The position numbers and the translations under genes are program-made. Positions 1 through 5,140 of a stretch of DNA of 11,681 nucleotides are shown here, in pieces. Below the pieces are notes generated by a model. It was not told where the DNA came from, made no database searches, and was given only the letters and a program-made list of their open reading frames with translations. This DNA is from an uncultured Lachnospiraceae bacterium. GTDB lineage: Bacteria; Bacillota; Clostridia; Lachnospirales; Lachnospiraceae. Within the stretch, counting starts at the first letter, position 1. Every line of letters begins with the position of its first letter. Location of the stretch: positions 1 to 11,681 of the forward strand of contig CAJTYN010000094.1 of the NCBI GenBank assembly GCA_910584115.1. Direction: 5' to 3'.

Positions 1-498
1 ATGGACGAGGACGACTGTATGGTGGACATCGCCAAATTCTTCCTGGAGTTCACGGTCGACGAGTCCTGCGGTAAATGTACCCCCTGCCGTGTGGGCAATA
101 AGAGACTGCTGGAGATCTTAGAGAAGATCACAGAGGGCAAGGCCACCATGGAAGACCTGGACAAGCTGGAAAAACTGGCGAACCTGATCAAGAAGACCTC
201 CCTGTGTGCCCTGGGCCAGACGGCTCCCAACCCGGTCCTGTCCACGCTGAAACATTTCCGCGAAGAATACATCGCCCATATCCAGGACAAAAAATGTCCG
301 GCAGGCAAATGTAAAGCCCTGCTCGACTACGCGATCGATCCTGAGAAATGTATCGGCTGCGGTCTGTGCGCGAAGAACTGTCCGGCAGACGCCATCAGCG
401 GCGAGAAGAAGAAACCGCATACGATCGACACCAGCAAATGTGTCAAATGCGGTACATGTATCGAAAAATGTAAGAAAGACGCGATCTCTAAGAAATAA
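1..498 (+). CDS. nuoF: NADH-binding flavoprotein subunit, NuoF/HydB family, C-terminal part (5' end outside window)
   Basis: This is the last 165 residues of a NuoF/HydB-type subunit, which takes electrons from NADH through FMN and Fe-S clusters in Complex I-like enzymes and in soluble bifurcating hydrogenases or formate dehydrogenases. The N3-type [4Fe-4S] site is visible as C23, C26, C29 (ESCGKCTPCRVG) and C69 (SLCALGQ). A C-terminal 2[4Fe-4S] ferredoxin domain follows, with CxxCxxCxxxC at residues 117-127 and again at 147-157. Two more cysteines, C99 and C104, lie between. Family members are usually around 600 residues, so about 430 residues, including the FMN and NADH sites, lie upstream. 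The ATG at position 1 is almost certainly an internal codon, because MDEDDCMVDIAKFF is conserved mid-protein sequence. The appended ferredoxin domain favours a HydB-type cytosolic enzyme over respiratory Complex I, but the partner subunits are not visible. A terminator follows at once, so this is the last gene of its operon. Confidence 0.9.
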   Translation: MDEDDCMVDIAKFFLEFTVDESCGKCTPCRVGNKRLLEILEKITEGKATMEDLDKLEKLANLIKKTSLCALGQTAPNPVLSTLKHFREEYIAHIQDKKCPAGKCKALLDYAIDPEKCIGCGLCAKNCPADAISGEKKKPHTIDTSKCVKCGTCIEKCKKDAISKK

Positions 499-506
499 GA
501 CGATGC

Positions 507-550
507 GGGATGCCGCCGGGAAAGACAAGACCCGGCGTCATCCCCTTTTT
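507..550 (+). terminator. Rho-independent terminator of the nuoF/hydB operon
   Basis: GGGATG (507-512) pairs with CATCCC (539-544), and CGCCGGG (514-520) pairs with CCCGGCG (531-537). There is one C-T mismatch between the two parts and a 10-nt loop. The G/C-rich stem is followed directly by C and five T residues (545-550). It starts 8 bases after the stop codon. Confidence 0.9.
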
Positions 551-565
551 GATCCTCACGGCTCG

Positions 566-582
566 TAAAGCCAAGAGCTTTA
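566..582 (+). repeat. Small inverted repeat in the intergenic region before the chemoreceptor
   Basis: TAAAGC (566-571) and GCTTTA (577-582) are perfect inverted repeats with a 5-nt spacer. They lie between the nuoF terminator and the chemoreceptor promoter. There is no T-tract after it, and it is upstream of the promoter, so it is unlikely to be part of the chemoreceptor mRNA. It could be a protein-binding site; its role is unknown. Confidence 0.3.
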
Positions 583-635
583 TGGCAGCATGGACATGAT
601 ATGGCATCATACATGCGCGGTCTTGAGATCTTTTA

Positions 636-665
636 TTGGAAAAGCGGGTGTATATATGTTATAAT
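636..665 (+). promoter_or_regulatory. Sigma-A type promoter of the chemoreceptor gene, extended -10
   Basis: The -35 element is TTGGAA (636-641, 4 of 6 to consensus), followed by an 18-bp spacer. The -10 is a perfect TATAAT (660-665), preceded by TGT, which makes an extended -10 (TGTTATAAT). Transcription would start near 672, about 47 bases before the preferred start codon. The -35 lies inside a 14-bp block that recurs in the rny promoter. Confidence 0.75.
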
Positions 666-718
666 GTGCGAAATAGTCTTGTATGTCTATGACGATATGA
701 CAGATGGAGGGGATGAGA

Positions 719-2362
719 GTGGAGAAAAGGCAGAAGAACAAACGGATCGGATGGAAGGTCGGGAACCTTACAGCGATCATGCTGATCGTTTCGATCTTTG
801 CGGTCGTGGCGATATGTGCATTTATGTTCTATTCGCTGGTCATGGAGTCGCTGGAAAACCAGTGCGTGGACGGCGCGAACATATTGGCCTATGAGATGAG
901 CCGCATGTCCGAGGATGAGGATGAGACAGAGATACTGGATGCTCTGAAAGGTTACATGAATATGGAATTTACGATCTTCGAAGGGGATACCCGCGCTTTT
1001 ACGACGATCTATCAGAACGGCGAGAGAGCTGTGGGCACGAGATTGTCCGAAGAGCTGTCCAGGATCGTGCTTGAGCAGGGAGAGTCGTACATGGGCAGAG
1101 CCAAGATCCTGGGCGCGGACCATATCTGTTCTTATGTGCCCACGCGCGATGAGGACGGGGAGGTGACGGGCCTGATCTTCGCCGGGATCGCCTCAGCGCC
1201 CACCATCCGGCGGGTCGTCTGGGTGGTGGGGATCGCTGTCGTGGTGGCTCTGATCGCTGTCGTCATCTGTATCATGATCCTGTCGGGTTATCTCAAGAAG
1301 AAAGTATCCGGACCGTTAGGTGAGATCACGCAGGTGGCCGGACGTCTGGAACAGGGCGATCTAGGGCTGGGATCCGGCGAGGAGATCAAAGTCGCCGCCC
1401 ACACGGAGGACGAGATCGGTGAGCTGGGCCTGGCCTTCGAGGGCACGATCTTCCGGCTGCGGTCGTACATCGGCGAGATCTCGGATGTGCTGGGCGCGAT
1501 CGCGGCCGGCGATCTGACCAGTGGCGTGAAACAGGACTACGTGGGGGATTTTGAGTCGATCAAGGCATCCCTGGATGGGATCGAGAAAAAATTAAACGAG
1601 ACACTGGGGCAGATCGGGGAGAGTGCCGATCAGGTCTCAGCCGGGGCCGACCAAGTCTCCAGCGGAGCCCAGGCCCTCTCACAGGGGGCCACAGAACAGG
1701 CCAGCGCTGTACAGGAGCTGGCGGCGACCATGACAGACATCTCAGAAAACGCCAAGAAGACGGCGGCAGCAGCCGAAGATGTGGGCCGGTCCGTCGAGCA
1801 GGCCGGCGCTCAGTTAGACATCAGCGTCGGGCATGTCAAGGAGCTGAACGTAGCCATGGAACGGATCTCCAGCTCCTCTGAAAAGATCGGCAAGATCATC
1901 GATACCATCGAGAACATCGCTTTCCAGACCAACATCCTGGCCTTGAATGCCGCAGTGGAAGCGGCCCGGGCCGGTGAGGCGGGCAAGGGATTTGCCGTGG
2001 TGGCCGATGAAGTGCGCAGTCTGGCTACCCGCTCCGACGAGGCGGCCAAGGCCACAAAAGAGTTGATCGACGGCTCCTTAGATGCCGTCCGGGAAGGCGC
2101 GGGGGCGGTGGAGAATGTGACCGCTTCGCTGGAGCGCACCAGTGAAGTCAACAGCAATGTGACCACGATGATGACCTCCGTGGTGGAAGCCGTGGGAAAC
2201 CAGACCAACGCCATCATCCAGGTGAACGACGGGATCGATCAGATCTCATCTGTCGTCCAGACCAACTCGGCGACCAGCGAGGAGAGCGCCGCCGCCAGCG
2301 AGCAGCTCTCCGCTCAGGCCGGCCTGCTCAAACGGCTCATAGGATCCTTCCGTTTCAGGTAA
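719..2362 (+). CDS. Methyl-accepting chemotaxis protein with extracytoplasmic Cache sensor
   Basis: This is a membrane chemoreceptor that passes ligand binding to CheA/CheW. With the GTG start (547 aa) the order is: basic N-terminus; TM1 at about 17-41; outside sensor of about 120 residues; TM2 at about 165-190; HAMP at about 191-245, perhaps with a second HAMP-like unit to about 300; then a long coiled-coil signalling domain. The kinase-control hairpin tip, with FQTNILALNAAVEAARAGE followed by GKGFAVVADEVRSLA, begins near residue 402. The sensor carries a Cache_3-like pattern (GDTRAFTT, GERAVGT, then YVPTRDEDGEVTGLIFAGI). GTG 719 is preferred because GGAGG (706-710) sits 8 nt ahead of it; in-frame ATG codons at 704 and 713 lack a well-spaced Shine-Dalgarno. 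There is no C-terminal NWETF-type pentapeptide and no other che gene nearby, so it is an orphan receptor. The ligand cannot be read from the sequence. No clear terminator is seen before the rny promoter. Confidence 0.93.
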   Translation: MEKRQKNKRIGWKVGNLTAIMLIVSIFAVVAICAFMFYSLVMESLENQCVDGANILAYEMSRMSEDEDETEILDALKGYMNMEFTIFEGDTRAFTTIYQNGERAVGTRLSEELSRIVLEQGESYMGRAKILGADHICSYVPTRDEDGEVTGLIFAGIASAPTIRRVVWVVGIAVVVALIAVVICIMILSGYLKKKVSGPLGEITQVAGRLEQGDLGLGSGEEIKVAAHTEDEIGELGLAFEGTIFRLRSYIGEISDVLGAIAAGDLTSGVKQDYVGDFESIKASLDGIEKKLNETLGQIGESADQVSAGADQVSSGAQALSQGATEQASAVQELAATMTDISENAKKTAAAAEDVGRSVEQAGAQLDISVGHVKELNVAMERISSSSEKIGKIIDTIENIAFQTNILALNAAVEAARAGEAGKGFAVVADEVRSLATRSDEAAKATKELIDGSLDAVREGAGAVENVTASLERTSEVNSNVTTMMTSVVEAVGNQTNAIIQVNDGIDQISSVVQTNSATSEESAAASEQLSAQAGLLKRLIGSFRFR

Positions 2363-2386
2363 TGAGAGACGGGTTTTCGCTTTTTC

Positions 2387-2415
2387 TTGACTTTTATTGG
2401 AAAACGGTTTAAAAT
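2387..2415 (+). promoter_or_regulatory. Sigma-A type promoter of rny
   Basis: TTGACT (2387-2392) and TAAAAT (2410-2415) are separated by 17 bp, close to consensus at both elements. The predicted start near 2422 gives a leader of about 40 nt before the GTG codon. The spacer contains the TTGGAAAA block also found at the chemoreceptor promoter. Confidence 0.75.
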
Positions 2416-2462
2416 TAATATGTTGTGAGCGTACAATGAAAACTTAATAAGGAGGTGCTCCT

Positions 2463-4028
2463 GTGACAGGTGCGATTGTTGCTGTTATTGTAGTTGTCGC
2501 TGTGGCAGTCACACTGCTTATTGCAATTCCGATCGCTTATAAAACCGCTATCGCCAATAAGGAAAAGGCAGACGCCCAGACCATCGGGACGGCGGAAGAG
2601 AAGGCAAGAAGCATCATAGATGAGGCGCTGAAGTCCGCCGAGACGAAAAAGCGGGAATCTCTGTTGGAAGTGAAGGAAGAGTCTCTGAAAAAGAAGAATG
2701 AATTAGAGAGAGAGACGAAAGAACGCAGGGCAGAGCTTCAGAAATATGAGAAACGCGTCTTATCGAAAGAAGAGTCTGTGGACAAGAAAGCGGAAGTTGT
2801 AGAAAAGCGTGAGGCAGAATGTGCAGCGAGGATCGCAAACATACAAAAAAAGGAAAGCGAAGTAGAAGGATTACACGAACAAGGAGTGCAAGAGCTGGAG
2901 AGGATCTCAGGCTTGACCTCCGAACAGGCAAAAGAATATCTGTTGAGATCTGTTGAAGATGATGTGAAATTCGACATCGCGAAGCTCTACAAGGAATTGG
3001 AGAACAAGGCGAGGGAAGATGCAGACAAGAAGGCAAAGGAATACGTGGTGGGCGCGATCCAAAAATGCGCGGTGGATCACGTGTCGGAAGCCACGATCTC
3101 CGTCGTCCAGCTCCCCAATGACGAGATGAAAGGGCGCATCATCGGCAGAGAAGGGCGCAACATCCGTACACTGGAGACGTTGACAGGCGTGGACCTGATC
3201 ATCGATGATACTCCGGAAGCGGTGGTGCTCTCGGCGTTCGATCCGATCCGCAGGGAAGTGGCGAGGATCGCCCTTGAGAAATTGATCGTGGACGGTCGTA
3301 TCCATCCGGCGAGGATCGAGGAGATGATGGAAAAGGCCCAGAAAGAAGTGGAATACAACATCCGGGAGGAAGGAGAAGCGGCGGCCATGGACGTGGGCGT
3401 ACACGGCATCCATCCGGAGCTGATCCGTCTTCTGGGGCGCATGAAGTTCCGTTCCAGTTATGGGCAGAACGTTCTGAAACATTCCATAGAAGTGGCACAG
3501 CTGTCCGGTCTCTTGGCCGGAGAGATCGGTGTGGACGTGCGCGTGGCAAAACGCGCCGGGCTGCTGCATGACATCGGGAAATCCATCGACCATGAAGTCG
3601 AGGGATCTCATATCCAGATCGGTGTGGATCTTTGCAAAAAGTACAAAGAATCGCCCACTGTGATCAACGCGGTGGCGGCGCATCACGGGGATGTGGAACC
3701 GGAGTCATTGGTCGCGTGTATCGTACAGGCAGCCGACGCGATCTCGGCGGCGAGGCCGGGCGCAAGGCGCGAGACTTTGGAGACATACACCAACAGGTTA
3801 AAACAGTTAGAGGATATCACCAATGGATTCAAAGGTGTGGAAAAATCTTTTGCCATCCAGGCGGGGCGTGAGGTTCGTGTGATGGTACTTCCAGAATATA
3901 TCAGCGATGCAGACATGGTGCTGCTGGCTCGGGATATATCCAAGAAGATCGAAACAGAATTGGATTATCCGGGGCAGATAAAAGTCAATGTTATACGGGA
4001 AAGTCGTGTAGTGGATTATGCCAAATAA
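2463..4028 (+). CDS. rny: Ribonuclease Y (membrane-anchored endoribonuclease)
   Basis: RNase Y starts bulk mRNA decay in many Firmicutes by endonucleolytic cleavage at the inner face of the membrane. This protein is 521 aa, nearly the same length as the B. subtilis enzyme (520 aa). The order is: N-terminal hydrophobic anchor (about residues 3-27); a long charged coiled coil rich in K and E (about 30-200); a KH RNA-binding domain with the GREGRN loop at 228-233; and an HD hydrolase domain with LLHDIGK, in which H369-D370 is the metal-binding catalytic pair. A downstream HHGD motif is also present. The GTG start is supported by AAGGAGGT ending 6 nt before it. It has its own promoter and a very strong terminator, so it is monocistronic. 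No key residue appears to be missing. Confidence 0.97.
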   Translation: MTGAIVAVIVVVAVAVTLLIAIPIAYKTAIANKEKADAQTIGTAEEKARSIIDEALKSAETKKRESLLEVKEESLKKKNELERETKERRAELQKYEKRVLSKEESVDKKAEVVEKREAECAARIANIQKKESEVEGLHEQGVQELERISGLTSEQAKEYLLRSVEDDVKFDIAKLYKELENKAREDADKKAKEYVVGAIQKCAVDHVSEATISVVQLPNDEMKGRIIGREGRNIRTLETLTGVDLIIDDTPEAVVLSAFDPIRREVARIALEKLIVDGRIHPARIEEMMEKAQKEVEYNIREEGEAAAMDVGVHGIHPELIRLLGRMKFRSSYGQNVLKHSIEVAQLSGLLAGEIGVDVRVAKRAGLLHDIGKSIDHEVEGSHIQIGVDLCKKYKESPTVINAVAAHHGDVEPESLVACIVQAADAISAARPGARRETLETYTNRLKQLEDITNGFKGVEKSFAIQAGREVRVMVLPEYISDADMVLLARDISKKIETELDYPGQIKVNVIRESRVVDYAK

Positions 4029-4052
4029 TGTGCTGCATATATCTTATATCAT

Positions 4053-4104
4053 AAATGGTACAGGCTTTGTAGACGATAGAGCTACAGAGCCTGTACCATT
4101 TTTT
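4053..4104 (+). terminator. Strong Rho-independent terminator after rny
   Basis: A stem of about 18 bp is formed by ATGGTACAGGCTTTGTAG (4055-4072) and CTACAGAGCCTGTACCAT (4082-4099), with one G-T wobble and a 9-nt loop. It is followed by a T-tract to 4104, and an A-run on the 5' side can extend the stem. It isolates rny from the gene downstream. Confidence 0.95.
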
Positions 4105-4126
4105 GTGTGCAGAAGTACTAGGTCTA

Positions 4127-4140
4127 GATCTGCGAAGATC
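4127..4140 (+). repeat. Short hairpin with GNRA-type tetraloop upstream of the SpoIIM-like gene
   Basis: GATCT (4127-4131), GCGA and AGATC (4136-4140) form a perfect 5-bp stem with a GCGA loop, 29 bases before the TTG start. It has no T-tract and lies just upstream of the ribosome binding site. It may be chance or part of the leader RNA. No promoter for the following gene is evident in 4105-4169. Confidence 0.3.
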
Positions 4141-4169
4141 CCCATAAACTGATAAGAGGTGATCTTGCA

Positions 4170-4751
4170 TTGAAGAAAAATCAGATGGAAATCTTATTCG
4201 TGCTGGGATTCATATCAGGTGTGGTCTTACCGAACCTGCTCTGGAAGACAGAATTAGAAGAGAGCGGTCTGCCGGGGCTGTATCTGTTGACCAGGGTCAG
4301 TCGGGAGATGCCGGCGAATCCGGAATATCTCATCTATATATCAAAGACGCGTGGGGCGGTCTGTCTGCTCTGCATGCTGTGCGGCTTGTCGGTCTTCGGG
4401 CTCATCGTCTCCGTGGTGGCCAGTGTCTGGATGGGTTTCCTCATGGGAGCTGTCCTGACCGTGTCCCTACTGGAATTTGGCGTGGAGGGGATGTTTCTGG
4501 CAGGGGCGCTCTTCCTGCCCCAATATGTGGCCTATGTACCAGCCTCTCTGGCGCTGTACCGCCGGAGTTTCAAGAGTTCTCTGTGCGCCTGGAAGGGCCA
4601 GCGGCTGACGCAGACGGAACGGAGAGGGTATGGGATCTTCTGTGTCTGGACGGCGGCGGTCATGGCCGTGGGGATGGTGTTGGAGAGTTATGTCAATCCG
4701 ATCCTGCTGGAGATGGTGATCGGCAGACTGCATTTTTTTCAGGGCTTATAA
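4170..4751 (+). CDS. spoIIM: SpoIIM-like integral membrane protein (stage II sporulation protein M family)
   Basis: SpoIIM works with SpoIID and SpoIIP in peptidoglycan remodelling during engulfment of the forespore. This 193-aa protein has the family layout: a hydrophobic segment near the N-terminus (about 8-24), a hydrophilic outside loop (about 25-60), a central block of helices (about 62-130) and a C-terminal helix (about 152-172). The features behind the call are a G-V-E-G-M-F-L region leading to LPQY..YVPASLALY, and ESYVNPILLE near the end; both resemble the B. subtilis SpoIIM LPQN..IPA and EAYVSPVL patterns. The family call is from remembered similarity, not a search. The TTG start is supported by AAGAGGTGATC (4153-4163), close to a perfect anti-16S match; the first internal ATG (4185) is less well placed. 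No sigma-E-like or other promoter could be identified. Downstream, where xerD often follows spoIIM in clostridia, there is only an A/T-rich non-coding stretch. Confidence 0.68.
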   Translation: MKKNQMEILFVLGFISGVVLPNLLWKTELEESGLPGLYLLTRVSREMPANPEYLIYISKTRGAVCLLCMLCGLSVFGLIVSVVASVWMGFLMGAVLTVSLLEFGVEGMFLAGALFLPQYVAYVPASLALYRRSFKSSLCAWKGQRLTQTERRGYGIFCVWTAAVMAVGMVLESYVNPILLEMVIGRLHFFQGL

Positions 4752-4839
4752 TGTATGTCAGACCATATGGTAACAGGCTGGATCCGAAAAAAGGTATCAA
4801 TGATGATCGATAAGAACAAGATACAGGGTATCATAGAAA

Positions 4840-4864
4840 CTATATCTGATCCGAGAAGATATAG
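4840..4864 (+). repeat. Perfect 8-bp inverted repeat (hairpin)
   Basis: CTATATCT (4840-4847) and AGATATAG (4857-4864) are perfect inverted repeats around a 9-nt loop. They lie inside the A/T-rich stretch. No T-tract follows, so it is not a typical terminator. Confidence 0.45.
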
Positions 4865-4971
4865 AAATACGATATATAGTAAAAAACAACGTACAGTTGA
4901 TATGATTATTCAAAGTATATCATCTATAAACGATGGATCGATGTAAAAGCAACCATATATTTCGGAATAAT

Positions 4972-5002
4972 GGTATCTTATGAAAATAGTATATAAGATA
5001 TC
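4972..5002 (+). repeat. Imperfect 10-bp inverted repeat upstream of the mttB promoter
   Basis: GGTATCTTAT (4972-4981) pairs with ATAAGATATC (4993-5002), with one G-T wobble and an 11-nt loop. It ends 29 bases before the -35 element of mttB. Its right arm overlaps the GATATCAATGA copy that is repeated in inverted form just after the -10, so it may be part of a larger operator region. Confidence 0.45.
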
Positions 5003-5070
5003 AATGAAATCATATTATAGAAATAAAAGTGTTGACAATGATACTAATAAATGATATTATCATTGATATC
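4997..5070 (+). promoter_or_regulatory. Operator-like inverted repeats bracketing the mttB promoter
   Basis: GATATCAATGA (4997-5007) recurs as its exact reverse complement, TCATTGATATC, at 5060-5070, the arms flanking the promoter. Within the promoter, CAATGATA (5036-5043) and TATCATTG (5058-5065) form an 8-bp inverted repeat. AATGATA-T-TATCATT (5050-5064) is a perfect 7-1-7 palindrome lying over the -10. Another palindrome, ATCAT-T-ATGAT, lies at 5091-5101 in the leader. Binding here would block RNA polymerase. The TetR-family protein encoded at 6739-7374 is the natural candidate; that link is inferred from position only. Confidence 0.55.
5032..5060 (+). promoter_or_regulatory. Near-perfect sigma-A promoter of mttB
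   Basis: TTGACA (5032-5037) is a perfect -35, followed by exactly 17 bp and TATTAT (5055-5060, 5 of 6). The expected start near 5067 lies downstream of the earliest in-frame ATG (5051), so that ATG cannot be used and the start at 5141 is supported. A promoter this strong usually needs a repressor, which fits the overlapping palindromes. Confidence 0.88.
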
Positions 5071-5140
5071 AAAGAAACTGCGTTATTGTAATCATTATGA
5101 TCCCATTTATATTGGAGTATCAGGACAAAGGAGGAGCAGA

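Larger units (their letters stand above)
4752..5031 (+). other. A/T-rich intergenic stretch with inverted repeats, no convincing gene
   Basis: Between the SpoIIM-like stop and the mttB promoter the base composition changes sharply to A/T-rich, unlike the G/C-rich genes on either side. An open frame from 4755 to 4946 (63 codons) exists but has no good ribosome binding site and no recognisable family. It could be a decayed gene remnant. Two hairpins are visible (4840-4864 and 4972-5002). No terminator with a T-tract is seen for the SpoIIM-like gene. The stretch may mark the left edge of an inserted mttB-tetR module; that is inference. Confidence 0.5.

Noticed and set aside
551..605. Possible c-di-GMP (GEMM) riboswitch before the chemoreceptor, because of a GTAAAGCC...GCTTTATGGCAGC stretch
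   Set aside because: The 5' half of the motif (GGCAAACC and the first hairpin) is missing, the closing 3' helix does not form, and the stretch is upstream of the mapped-looking promoter, so it would not be in the mRNA.
601..894. Plus-strand open frame overlapping the chemoreceptor start in another frame
   Set aside because: It overlaps the promoter and the 5' end of the chemoreceptor, has no Shine-Dalgarno, and its product resembles no protein.
2907..3686. Long minus-strand open frame (259 codons) inside rny
   Set aside because: It is the antisense shadow of a highly conserved coding region with biased codon use; its product is rich in H, R and D with no domain.
4755..4946. Open frame of 63 codons after the SpoIIM-like gene
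   Set aside because: No ribosome binding site, no recognised family, and unusual composition. It may be a remnant but cannot be supported as a gene.
5051..5140. Earlier in-frame ATG that would add 30 residues to the MttB-family protein
   Set aside because: It lies inside the promoter (between -35 and -10), has no ribosome binding site, and the added residues do not look like family sequence. ATG 5141 has AAAGGAGGAG before it.
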